Of a DNA stretch of 64,000 nt, positions 1-10,469 are shown in pieces. This DNA is from Ligustrum vulgare. Lineage: Eukaryota; Streptophyta; Magnoliopsida; Lamiales; Oleaceae. The DNA is taken from contig OY743172.1 in assembly GCA_963555705.1 (NCBI GenBank), positions 25,481,446-25,545,445 on the forward strand, written 5' to 3'. Every line of letters starts with the position of its first letter. Position 1 is the first letter of the stretch. Made by a program: the position numbers and the translations under genes. Below the pieces are notes generated by a model, which ran no database searches, was not told where the DNA came from, and worked only from the letters and a program-made list of their open reading frames with translations.

Positions 1-1436
1 CATTATATGTAATCATGAAGAACATAATATTTGTATAAATATGGAAAAGTATATGAATGATTTATATACTCCATTATATATAATCATGAAGAGCATATTA
101 TTTGTATAAATATGGAAAAGTATATGAATGGTGCTTTACTTTAAGAAAATGATGTGTTAAAATTAATAGAATTGAATGATTATGTTTACAATATGCCAAC
201 TTTATACATCTATTTAAACCCATCTCTTTTACACACAACTCTACACATATACACTTATTTCCAATCTCTTGACAAAATCCACAAGTAAGAGAAATTCAAG
301 GTGGTCAAGAAAGTTTTGGTCCATTTACTACTACACTTCATTTTAATCTTTTAAAAGGTAAGTATATCTTATGTTTTTATGAAAAGTAAGTATGTTTTTA
401 TGAAAGGTAAATACACCTTATGTTTTTATGAAAAGTAAGTATGTTTTTATGACAAGTAAGTATATCTTATGTTTTTATGAAAAGTAAGTATGTTTTTATG
501 AAAGGTAAATACACCTTATGTTTTTATGAAAAGTAAGTATGTTTTTATGACAAGTAAGTATATCTTATGTTTTTATGAAAAGTAAGTATGTTTTTATGAA
601 AGGTAAATACACCTTATGTTTTTATGAAAAGTAAGTATGTTTTTATGACAAGTAAGTATATCTTATGTTTTTATGAAAAGTAAGTATGTTTTTATGAAAG
701 GTAAATACACCTTATGTTTTTATGAAAAGTAAGTATGTTTTTATGACAAGTAAGTATATCTTATGTTTTTATGAAAAGTAAGTATGTTTTTATGAAAGGT
801 AAATACACCTTATGTTTTTATGAAAAGTAAGTATGTTTTTATGACAAGTAAGTATACCTTATGTTTTTATGAAAAGTAAGTATGTTTTTATGACAAGTAA
901 GTATATCTTATGTTTTTATGAAAATGTTTGGATCATTGCTATGAAATCAATCTCACAAGATTGTTATGGGTTCCATATGATATGTTTATGATTATGCTAA
1001 GGGGACCGGAGTTTAGTAGCGCTACACATAAGAATTCTTGCCATTTAAGTTCGGTAAAATTCTTGTGTCTCCCTATGTTTATGAATATTTCAATCCTATC
1101 CTATGTTATGATGAAAATGATCCATATGCATTCAAAAGAAAATTTATGCTTGGTATACTTACTGGGATTTTATAAATCTCACTCCACGATATTTACCATT
1201 TTCAGATAATTGAAGGTTCGAGGCGGTCAACATGGAAGTGGCAAAAGTGGTTAAGATTGATGAGATAATTATGTTGAACTTTATGTAAGAAAATTATGTT
1301 CTATTTTTATTCACAAATAAAATTATGGGATTCTAATTATTCTTTTGAATAATTTTACATTACTATTTAAGTCTCGATAATATGATATGAGTCACTTTTT
1401 GTGGCACTCGAATGGTCGAGAATTCGGGTCGTAACA
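1..1436 (+). mobile_element. Retrotransposon F, 5' LTR (left part cut by window edge)
   Basis: Direct repeat of 6660-8095 with no net indel; by eye only four mismatches (near 91, 902, 969 and 1433). It ends in CA at 1436 and is followed by a primer-binding site, which makes it the 5' LTR. Compared with the 3' copy, the first 510 bp lie outside the window. The near identity means a very recent insertion. An open frame at 928-1209, repeated at 7587-7868, looks like no known protein and is probably chance. Confidence 0.93.
361..925 (+). repeat. 98-bp tandem repeat array in the 5' LTR of F
   Basis: Starts of the segment agtatatctt at 361, 459 and 557 give a 98-bp period, in nearly six copies. 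Each unit is itself built from roughly 25-bp variants of tgtttttatg(a/c)aaagtaagta. The same array with the same copy number lies at 7020-7584 in the 3' LTR. Confidence 0.92.
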
Positions 1437-1438
1437 GT

Positions 1439-1450
1439 TGGTATCAGAGC
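1439..1450 (+). other. Primer-binding site of F (initiator Met tRNA type)
   Basis: TGGTATCAGAGC, the usual plant LTR-element site complementary to the 3' end of initiator methionine tRNA, starts two bases after the LTR end. It fixes the LTR boundary at 1436 and the orientation of F as plus. Confidence 0.93.
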
Positions 1451-3480
1451 AAAGAGTTTTAAAAACGATTCTGTAGATTTTTGAAATTTTATTTCTTTAA
1501 AAAAATAAAAAAAAAAATCACTATTCACGTGAACAGTAAAACGACGTGCTATTCATGATGAACAGTGAACGAAATCACTATTCATTATAAAAAAAAAAAG
1601 TTGAATTTTCACATGTCAAGTATGGTTATGATTTTGAAAAGCATGATGAAATTTGATGTGCGAATTTCAAGGACAAAATTCATTTTAAGCAAGGGAGTTT
1701 GTAATGTCCTGAAAATTTTATGGAATATAATTAGTTAGTGATATGATGTTTATATTGATGTCTTTGATAAATTTCTAGAAGTTCGGGGACTAAAGGAAAA
1801 ATAAGATTTGACGATAAATTTTATTTGGGTTAAGTTATTAATTATTGATGGGGAGATAATTACTATATCGATATTGGATTTGTTTTGAAGACTGTGATTA
1901 ATTAGGAATTATGATTCAAGAAAATGTTGATTTGGATACAACCACATTAAATTATTGTTGATTAAAGGAAAATAAGATTATATGAAATATTTTAACTCAT
2001 CACTCTACTATGTCACTCTCCACGTATTGACTCCTCGAACCAGGTATGTTATATGCTTTGCAAGTCATTTACGATTTTATTAAGACATGTTAAGTATGAA
2101 ATCTTCATATGTTATGAATCTTTATGTGTTACACATAATATACATGTCAAGTATGATATAAATTGATAGAAGACTCAATTTTTTTATTCTTTTCAATGTA
2201 GAATCATGAGACAGAGAGGATATTTATATGAATTTTGGTGCATATTAAGCTTAGTAAGATTGACTCAATTAGAAATTAAGTTGGGTTGTAACTTTTGCCC
2301 AAAATATATGGAATAATATATTAAACAAACAAAATTGATAATGAATTCGTACAATAATTTATCCCTTTATCACTACCTTTGTGTAAAAACAAGGGAAAAA
2401 CTGTGGATGGTTATTAGTACTTCCTCTTCAAGTTTCAATTTTCGGTTCAATAATTTATCCCTTTATCACTACCTTTGCTTAAAAGCAAGGAAAAACTGTG
2501 GATGATTATTGGTACCACTCTTCAAGTTTCAATTCTGAAAAAAAAAAAAAAAAAAAAAAATTCAGAAAGAAAAGAAAGAAAGAGAACGGGTGTTGAGCAT
2601 AATGGGAATAATATGACTTAAGAATGATTTTCAAAATAATTGTTGTCCTCGAGTTTAGAAATGATAAACCTTAAATGGACTTTGCATAATTGATTTTAGA
2701 CATGGCATTAAGTATGAGAAGTCAACAGAAATGATTAGAAATATGTTCAGATTATCTATCATTTAGATTTAATGAGAAATAGCGAGCCAATTTTATGAAT
2801 TTTTATGAGATGTTAAGATTATAAGTGATATGATTTTAATGAGACTTTTATGAAAAGCATTATGAAGTTAGAGATTTAAAGATTTGGTTATTGGGAATTA
2901 AGTAATGGATATTATGTTGAGTAAGTGAATTATGCCTCTATATTGAAGAGAAATTTATTATGAACTTTGGCCTTGTGATTAAATTTTGGGAATATGATTT
3001 ATGACTTATAAATATAAGTATGAGTAATCTTTTGAGCCAATTAAGGTATTGAAGGAAGTGATATTGTGATATTGACGACTATGATTTGAAATTTCTATGT
3101 TGAGGAATTATGAATTGATTTTCTGGAATATTTTTTTATGATATTGAAGTTTGATGAAATTGTGGTCAATTTTTAGATCGTTGTGATCAAATGTGGAATT
3201 ATTTATTATTGTGAGTTATGAAGTATGCTTACGGTTTGAATAAGTCCAAATTTCAAAGGAAACTCTGCTTAGAATTTTATCGTTTAGAATTAAGAGCATA
3301 GTATGGTATGCAATCACTAAGAGAATTGAGGTTAGACATGCAAATTCATTTACATCACAAACGAGATTTAGTAGATGATAACAGAGATATTTATTATTTT
3401 CTCGTAAGGAGAACACACAAGAGTCACATTGGAAAGAAATACATGAAACACGCAAAATCAAAAGAAAGCAACATGGGAAA
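1451..3480 (+). mobile_element. Non-coding 5' internal region of F
   Basis: AT-rich sequence with no gag or pol similarity in any frame that I can recognise. At 1681-1705 it contains a second polypurine-like stretch followed by TGTAATGTCCTG, resembling the PPT/LTR junction at 6133-6160. A poly-A run lies at about 2539-2560, between two similar segments (2340-2440 and 2450-2535) that share the words tttatccctttatcactacc and gtttcaatt. Confidence 0.6.
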
Positions 3481-3492
3481 TTCCTCAAATTG

Positions 3493-3712
3493 AGAGATGT
3501 GTTTCCGGAGTAGCCGTATCCTACCACCTCTGACCTTTTGAGGAAATAAAGAAACCTTCAAAGAGGTGTGTTTCGAGAGTAAGAATACTCCGTAATCTAC
3601 CACCTGGAACCTTTGAGGTACACACAAGATTTAAACATTAAGGAAATCCTAGGAAATTAGAGGGGTGTCTCGAGAGTAAGAATACTCCGTACTCTACCCC
3701 CACCTATTCTAA
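3493..3712. repeat. Degenerate short tandem repeats downstream of the LOG copy
   Basis: Three imperfect copies of a roughly 80-bp unit with the shared words gaggtgtgtttcg, gagtaagaatactccg and ctaccacc. They end just before the LOG stop codon (the gene is read on the other strand), so they would form its 3' untranslated region. Confidence 0.55.
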
Positions 3713-3715
3713 GAT

Positions 3716-4369
3716 TCATAAAGTTAAGTTTACATTAACCGGACTCCATTTTCGCTTGATTCCCCTTCCTTGCGACCAATCTATCTTAACCCCTGCTGGA
3801 TCTTGTATTGAGATATATGACTGCAGCTTATCCAGTAGTTCATCAATAGTAGGAGCAGAAATAAGGAGCCTTCTGGAAAATGGAGAGATGAATCCCTGTT
3901 CCACAGCATAATCAAGAAAGGTTAACAAGCCATCAAAGAAATTGTTAACATTCAGAAGCCCAATAGGCTTAGTATGGAGATCTAGTTGAGCCCACGAGGT
4001 AATGTTAAAGATTTCTTCTAAGGTACCAAAACCTCCGGGCAGGGCTATAAAGGCATCAGAACCATATAGCATACAAGTTATGCGTTCATGGATGGATAAT
4101 GTTTGAACTTCATGCCCTCGTGTTTTGCCTGCAACATCTACCAAAGGGACAGGTATGACACCGATTACTTTTGATTTCTCTGCAAGAGCAGATTGGGAAA
4201 CACAACCCATTAGACCACTGCTACCACCCCCATACACAAGAGTGATACCTTTTTCCCCCAGTTTCTTTCCAAGATCTACGGCCGCTTCTAGATAACTGAA
4301 GCCTTTCCCCACTTTTGATCCACAAAATACACAAATAGTTTTGATCTGTCGAAGTTTTGGTGCTTCCAT
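3716..4369 (-). CDS. LOG-like: LOG-family cytokinin riboside 5'-monophosphate phosphoribohydrolase, carried by retrotransposon F
   Basis: A 217-residue intact frame, the normal size of plant LOG proteins, which release active cytokinin bases from their riboside monophosphates in one step. Visible landmarks in order: CVFCGS near residue 14, the nucleotide-site loop LVYGGGSSGLMG near 44-55, the conserved HER arginine near 94, and the family signature PGGFGTLEE near 111-119 with its catalytic glutamate, followed by an NITSWAQL-type segment and GLLNV. Plant LOG genes normally have several introns; this copy has none, so it was probably taken up as processed RNA. It lies antisense inside F, between LTRs that are nearly identical. 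The sequence differs clearly from typical plant LOG proteins yet keeps the key residues. No host-type promoter could be identified. Biochemical activity is inferred. Confidence 0.88.
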   Translation of the reverse strand: MEAPKLRQIKTICVFCGSKVGKGFSYLEAAVDLGKKLGEKGITLVYGGGSSGLMGCVSQSALAEKSKVIGVIPVPLVDVAGKTRGHEVQTLSIHERITCMLYGSDAFIALPGGFGTLEEIFNITSWAQLDLHTKPIGLLNVNNFFDGLLTFLDYAVEQGFISPFSRRLLISAPTIDELLDKLQSYISIQDPAGVKIDWSQGRGIKRKWSPVNVNLTL

Positions 4370-4665
4370 CTTTGATAGTATAGAAGAGAAAACTTACGAA
4401 GAAGATGTGATTTTGGGATGCCTGAACTATGAAATATGTTTGGCTATTTAAAGCCGAAAAAATTTACTGTTTTTGATTGATTATGAAAAAGTAAAGATTT
4501 ACTTTTGTCAAAATCGGCCAACTTTTGACTGTTTTACCAAAGATATCACCTTTCGGTGATTTATTTCCAGCTTTATCAAAACTCGAGAAAGGAAAATATA
4601 TTTTATTTCCAAAACGCGTGAAAGAAAACAGCAAAATATTTTAAATGTGTATCAAGAGATTTACC

Positions 4666-5265
4666 TTATATCATTGTTGAACTGCCAGAAGCCTCATTTT
4701 GTAAAACAGACTGGCAAACAGGATCTTTTGCTATTATATTTTGGAGACTATAACGATTTTTGTCCTCGTTAAACTGAGCGTATAAGGAGAGAAGTTCACG
4801 TTGCACATAACCACTTGGGTGCGTCTCAAGAGTCAGTCGAATATCATCCAAAGACTCCTTACTCAGTCCACCCTTTATGAATTTGATTTTATCATCCCGA
4901 TTAGTAGAAGAATATCCTACTGTTTTGCAACGAGTATCACAGTTCCAACGAGCACATTTGTAGCAACCATTCAGCCTTTTTGCTCTTCGTTTCTTTGCGA
5001 AGGTGCTTTTGCCTAAACCAGGCATGTGCTTTGGAAATGTCATAGGTAATTCACCAGATAATCGAACCTTTGCTTCGATCAACCAGCGAACATCTTCTGA
5101 AACACCATGAGCCATCAGCAACCTCAATCTTTCGAGTCTTATTCGATAAATTTTCCTCAGATCATTCATTGGAAGACTGGAATAATACTTGCGAATGTTT
5201 GTAAGAATGATATCCATGTTTTTGATGGATCTAACCTCTTCCCAGCATGAACTATTTAAAAGCAT
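4666..5265 (-). CDS. Unidentified 199-aa antisense ORF of retrotransposon F
   Basis: Intact frame on the same strand as the LOG copy and about 300 bp upstream of it. I do not recognise the family. The N-terminal half looks helical and basic; at residues about 90-105 there is a Lys/Arg-rich stretch (KKRRAKR) followed by four cysteines spaced CX2CX4CX3C, which could bind zinc. The C-terminal part is acidic and ends in Ser-rich residues. An in-frame Met 17 codons downstream (MDIILT) could be the real start. Antisense extra ORFs are known in some plant Tat/Ogre/Retand Gypsy elements, and this may be one; a captured host gene is the alternative. The intact frame in a young element with no other coding capacity argues that it is more than chance. 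Confidence 0.6.
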   Translation of the reverse strand: MLLNSSCWEEVRSIKNMDIILTNIRKYYSSLPMNDLRKIYRIRLERLRLLMAHGVSEDVRWLIEAKVRLSGELPMTFPKHMPGLGKSTFAKKRRAKRLNGCYKCARWNCDTRCKTVGYSSTNRDDKIKFIKGGLSKESLDDIRLTLETHPSGYVQRELLSLYAQFNEDKNRYSLQNIIAKDPVCQSVLQNEASGSSTMI

Positions 5266-6132
5266 TAAGGATCGGAGGGAATCCGCGTGATATTGATTCC
5301 AGCAAGAAAGCGCGGAATAGAATAATGGAAAAGAGGGAACAAGAGTTTATACGCCGTTTACTTTCTTGATAAAAGGAAGATTTGATGATGACGGGATTTG
5401 AGATATGGAATATTTTCTTGGATTTTGGGTACTGATATTTTGATATAATAATCAAGGTATAGAAATAATACGGGGATACGTGAAAGTGAAATAAGGACTG
5501 TATTGAATCAGGATTAATAAGTTTGTGCAAGTGAAAGGAATACCTTACGGGAAATGTTATGATATTTGAGTTAAGAATTTTAATTATTTGGGAGATATTT
5601 GTTTATTGAATTTTGCAGAAATTTTGGGTTACAAATATTGGAAAGATAAACTGATGATTATGTTGATATGTGAATAACATGTTTGGGTATATTACATAGA
5701 GAATATTCAGGTAATCGTTTTAATTATTTTGGGATATTTGGTGATAAGAAGAAATGACAAATTATTATGGTATGATATGTTAGTAAAGATTTATTGAAAT
5801 TTTAGAGATATTAATACGAATATTTGAGGTCACATGATACGATGATAAATGACAAGTTACATGAATACTACAAGATATGATGAAATATCACATACGATTG
5901 GGAATTTTCATTTTGATTCAGAAGAATTTATGAGTAGACATATGTCTATTATTGATAGAAAAGTCCATGTCTTAAGAAAACAAATTGATGCATTTAGTCA
6001 AAGTCCAGTGGGTTAAATATGGTTGGGTTAAATATGGTAGCGATGATGCTACATAAGAAGAAGAAGAAGAGATTCTGATTAAGTGTTCAGAAATCATAAG
6101 ATCAAGTAAGATTAATTTCGAGGACGAAATTA
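5266..6132 (+). mobile_element. 3' internal region of F, no gene seen
   Basis: AT-rich, with no convincing coding frame. A short minus-strand open frame at 5252-5530 has no recognisable features. The stretch would be the promoter or leader region if the two antisense ORFs are transcribed together. Confidence 0.5.
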
Positions 6133-6149
6133 TTTTAAGGGGGTAAGTT
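6133..6149 (+). other. Polypurine tract of F
   Basis: AAGGGGGTAAG directly before the TG start of the 3' LTR at 6150. It is preceded by gaggacgaaat, a word common before the polypurine tract of plant Gypsy elements. Confidence 0.75.
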
Positions 6150-8095
6150 TGTAGCGACCAAGAATTTTTACGCGATTAATAATTATTTTAATAGAAAATC
6201 GTGTCGCTACTATTTCACCCATTTTTATTAAGTTAACGCCACGACGTATTCGTATAGCCAAGTCAAGAAATAATCGAGATCGTTCGATTTTAAATTAAAT
6301 TCCGAATTTCTAAAAATATCTCCATTCTCTTGATTTAAAGTATATTAAGTCTAAGTACTTAATTCAATGTTATCCCAATATTTATTTGTACAAAAATTAC
6401 TTTTATTATTTAAATTAAGAAAATATATGCAAGCATGAGAGGTTCCATTATATATAATAATTATGAGAATCTTAATTTAATAAATATGGAAAAGTATATA
6501 AATGGTTGATAGATTCCATTATATGTAATCATGAAGAGCATAATATTTGTATAAATATGGAAAAGTATATGAATGAATTATATACTCCATTATATATAAT
6601 CATGAAGAGCATAATATTTGTATAAATATGGAAAAGTCTATGAATGATTGATAAGACTCCATTATATGTAATCATGAAGAACATAATATTTGTATAAATA
6701 TGGAAAAGTATATGAATGATTTATATACTCCATTATATATAATCATGAAGAACATATTATTTGTATAAATATGGAAAAGTATATGAATGGTGCTTTACTT
6801 TAAGAAAATGATGTGTTAAAATTAATAGAATTGAATGATTATGTTTACAATATGCCAACTTTATACATCTATTTAAACCCATCTCTTTTACACACAACTC
6901 TACACATATACACTTATTTCCAATCTCTTGACAAAATCCACAAGTAAGAGAAATTCAAGGTGGTCAAGAAAGTTTTGGTCCATTTACTACTACACTTCAT
7001 TTTAATCTTTTAAAAGGTAAGTATATCTTATGTTTTTATGAAAAGTAAGTATGTTTTTATGAAAGGTAAATACACCTTATGTTTTTATGAAAAGTAAGTA
7101 TGTTTTTATGACAAGTAAGTATATCTTATGTTTTTATGAAAAGTAAGTATGTTTTTATGAAAGGTAAATACACCTTATGTTTTTATGAAAAGTAAGTATG
7201 TTTTTATGACAAGTAAGTATATCTTATGTTTTTATGAAAAGTAAGTATGTTTTTATGAAAGGTAAATACACCTTATGTTTTTATGAAAAGTAAGTATGTT
7301 TTTATGACAAGTAAGTATATCTTATGTTTTTATGAAAAGTAAGTATGTTTTTATGAAAGGTAAATACACCTTATGTTTTTATGAAAAGTAAGTATGTTTT
7401 TATGACAAGTAAGTATATCTTATGTTTTTATGAAAAGTAAGTATGTTTTTATGAAAGGTAAATACACCTTATGTTTTTATGAAAAGTAAGTATGTTTTTA
7501 TGACAAGTAAGTATACCTTATGTTTTTATGAAAAGTAAGTATGTTTTTATGACAAGTAAGAATATCTTATGTTTTTATGAAAATGTTTGGATCATTGCTA
7601 TGAAATCAATCTCACAAGATTGTTATGTGTTCCATATGATATGTTTATGATTATGCTAAGGGGACCGGAGTTTAGTAGCGCTACACATAAGAATTCTTGC
7701 CATTTAAGTTCGGTAAAATTCTTGTGTCTCCCTATGTTTATGAATATTTCAATCCTATCCTATGTTATGATGAAAATGATCCATATGCATTCAAAAGAAA
7801 ATTTATGCTTGGTATACTTACTGGGATTTTATAAATCTCACTCCACGATATTTACCATTTTCAGATAATTGAAGGTTCGAGGCGGTCAACATGGAAGTGG
7901 CAAAAGTGGTTAAGATTGATGAGATAATTATGTTGAACTTTATGTAAGAAAATTATGTTCTATTTTTATTCACAAATAAAATTATGGGATTCTAATTATT
8001 CTTTTGAATAATTTTACATTACTATTTAAGTCTCGATAATATGATATGAGTCACTTTTTGTGGCACTCGAATGGTCGAGAATTCGGGTCGTCACA
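6150..8095 (+). mobile_element. Retrotransposon F, 3' LTR (1946 bp)
   Basis: Begins TGTAGCGACC after the polypurine tract and ends GTCACA. Its last 1436 bp match 1-1436. At 6440-6790 it carries a 60-70 bp tandem repeat (shared words tataatcatgaagagcataat and tatggaaaagtatatgaatg), and at 7020-7584 the 98-bp array. Confidence 0.95.
7020..7584 (+). repeat. 98-bp tandem repeat array in the 3' LTR of F
   Basis: Same array and copy number as 361-925. The identical copy number fits one reverse-transcription event having produced both LTRs. Confidence 0.92.
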
Positions 8096-8124
8096 GAAGC
8101 ATCAAGTTCCTCACCTACAAATTT

Positions 8125-8853
8125 TGTTGGGAATTTTAACACGTCGATTCCCCATTTATTTTTCCCACATGATCTTTTGATGTTCAAAGTAAAATAAGCA
8201 AACAAGAAAATAAATACGAACACAGAAATTTACGTGGTTCGGAAACTTGCCTACGTCCACGGACCCTCGCCAAAGCTTTCACTATATATTAAATTGTTAC
8301 AAATATATAGACTTTCACTCACCAACCTAATCCCACAGACCACAGAGAAAATACTACAAATGAGCTTTACCACATATAATTTCTACCCTTTGATTTACAC
8401 TACAAAGAGTTACAAGAAACTTCACAATATGCTAGGCTCACAATTTTCTCTCGTTGATCACAATGTGGCACTAATTAGCACTCTCCAATATGTTTGTGGT
8501 GGTCTATTTCTTCCTCTAATTCCTTCTCTACTTATATAGAGGATTCTACATGAAATTCTCTTAACACAAAAAACATCATAATTAGTTAAGACTAATCATC
8601 ATTCCAAGACATCATAATTAGTCAAGACTAATTATCATTCAAAGATATCATAATTAGTCAAGACTAATTATCATTCAAATACACCATAATTAGCTCCACC
8701 ATCATTTGTTTCAACTAGACACTCATTATGTTTCACTAAGCAAGACTAATTATCATTCAAATACACCATAATTAGCTCCACCATCATTTGTTTCAATTAG
8801 GCACTCATTATGTTTCACTAGGCACTTGATTAATTTGGGTCAAACACTCAACA
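8125..8853. mobile_element. Solo LTR, 729 bp, TSD AATTT
   Basis: Starts TGTTGGGAA and ends CTCAACA (terminal TGTTG/CAACA). It is flanked on both sides by AATTT (8120-8124 and 8854-8858). Near the left end it contains tttacgtggttcgg and cctacgtccacgg, words typical of plant Copia-type LTRs. At 8570-8770 it has 3-4 imperfect tandem copies of a unit containing cataattag, tcaagactaattatcattc. No internal region or second LTR is present, so the rest was lost by LTR-LTR recombination. Confidence 0.85.
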
Positions 8854-8858
8854 AATTT

Positions 8859-9108
8859 TTGGAACCAAACTAAATTTTATACCACCAGAAAATGATAAAA
8901 AGAAAAAATACATGTATACATACCCAGATGCCAAAATGTTAATTAAAATAATCATAACCATCAAAACCTCACAGATAAAATCTTGAACTATCAAACAACG
9001 TATAAAACCAAATACAAAATACAGATACACATTTAAACCCAATAATAAAAAAACTACAAAAGGGAGTCAAACAGTACCAGCAGTGTAATAAGTAGGATTT
9101 CTGACCAT
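8859..9108. other. Intergenic, nothing recognised
   Basis: AT-rich unique-looking sequence between the solo LTR and the MITE; no coding signal. Confidence 0.5.
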
Positions 9109-9111
9109 TTA

Positions 9112-9985
9112 GGGTGCGTTTTCCAGCCGTTTTCCGTTTTTCATTTACGAAAATGCGAAAAACGCGTTCTCTTACGCCGTTTTCGGGAAAAAAATTCGAA
9201 AATGTTTTCAAAATTTGTAAAGGAAATGGAAAATGTGATTTTCACGTTTTCCAAAAATTATACCTATTAAGTGGAAAACGCGCTTTTTCCACTTTAAAAA
9301 AAAAATCAAAAAAATTCAAAATTTGTCATTTTTAATTACATTATTGATCCCTGATTTTCAAAACTTGTCATTTTAATCTTCAAAATTTGAAATTTCATTC
9401 GAAAATACCCTAATTTTTTTGCAACTTAGGTCCCTCAACTTCAGATTTTCTTACACATTAGTTCGCAAATTTTACTTCTCTTTCAATTTAGTCCTTCTTG
9501 TATTTACTTTACAGGTTATTGTCTTCAAACATGTATAACTTTTGATGTACAACTTCGAATTGCACTTCGTTTAACGCATCGAACTCCAAATTAAACCATC
9601 TTTCTGATGATGTATCATGTGCTTAATTATTAAACATTTCTTTTTTTAGACACTTATTTTGTAAGGGCATAATTAATTAACGTAAATTAATTTTTACAAT
9701 TTTTATTGTGTGATTGGGGCTATTTCATTTTTTTTTGTGCAACTCAAATATGACATTTTTATTTCATTTATATTCACAAGCAATATAATTACAAGTATAC
9801 AGAAATAATTTTCTTCAAAATTTTAAATAGAACGTGTTTTCTAGTTTTTCATTTTCAAAGACAGTTTTCAGAAATAACAAACCAAACGTGTTTTCAGCAA
9901 TTTCGAAAAAAGTCACAGAAAATGGAAAAAAGAAAACATTTTTGAAAATGAAAACAGGAAACTGAAACATAAAGAGAACGCAGCC
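9112..9985. mobile_element. PIF/Harbinger-type MITE, 874 bp, TSD TTA
   Basis: Left end GGGTGCGTT and right end AACGCAGCC are inverted copies, flanked by TTA on both sides (9109-9111 and 9986-9988). The right third resembles the right end of the transposase-bearing element at 17071-20875: shared words tgtgattgggg, caatataattacaagta, gaacgtgtttt and aaagagaa(c/t)gcagcc. It is therefore a non-autonomous relative of that element. No coding capacity. Confidence 0.8.
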
Positions 9986-9988
9986 TTA

Positions 9989-10469
9989 ACTTCTCCAAGA
10001 TCCTTTTCAAGGCAAACAAAACAACCCAATCTGCACTATTTCATTTAGGATAGGAAAAACAAAACGAACTAAATTCAAATCTCCACAAGTTGCAATAAAT
10101 TCATAAACATGTTTGTATCAAGAATTATATGTGCATCTATGAATGGGGAGAGAGAGGGACGTGGGGATAACTGACATGAAAGATGTTAATGATGACAATT
10201 ATGATTTCTTTTTCTTCTTGTTAACTGGTGGGTGCTTGACGTAATAAACGACTTTAATAAACCTATGAAAATTAAAGAAATTAAACTCTGATTCATACCA
10301 TAAATGCACAAAAGTCCTTTTTCAAGCATTGTTAATTCAACATTTCAATACAACCCAAATAATTAATCAGAACATAAAACTTGGCGCCATATGAACTACA
10401 CAACTTCATCAAGAAAAGAAAAATGAAAAATAAAAAGCTCAACATATGAATGTAATAATCAGGTAAAAA
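9989..10469. other. Intergenic or 3' flank, nothing firm
   Basis: AT-rich; lies downstream of the candidate minus-strand gene and could hold its 3' untranslated region. No other feature seen. Confidence 0.4.

Noticed and set aside
361..925. CRISPR-like array
   Set aside because: Contiguous tandem repeats with no unique spacers, in a plant LTR.
928..1209. 93-residue open frame, repeated at 7587-7868
   Set aside because: Lies in the LTR of F and is duplicated only because the LTR is; no domain, no codon signal.
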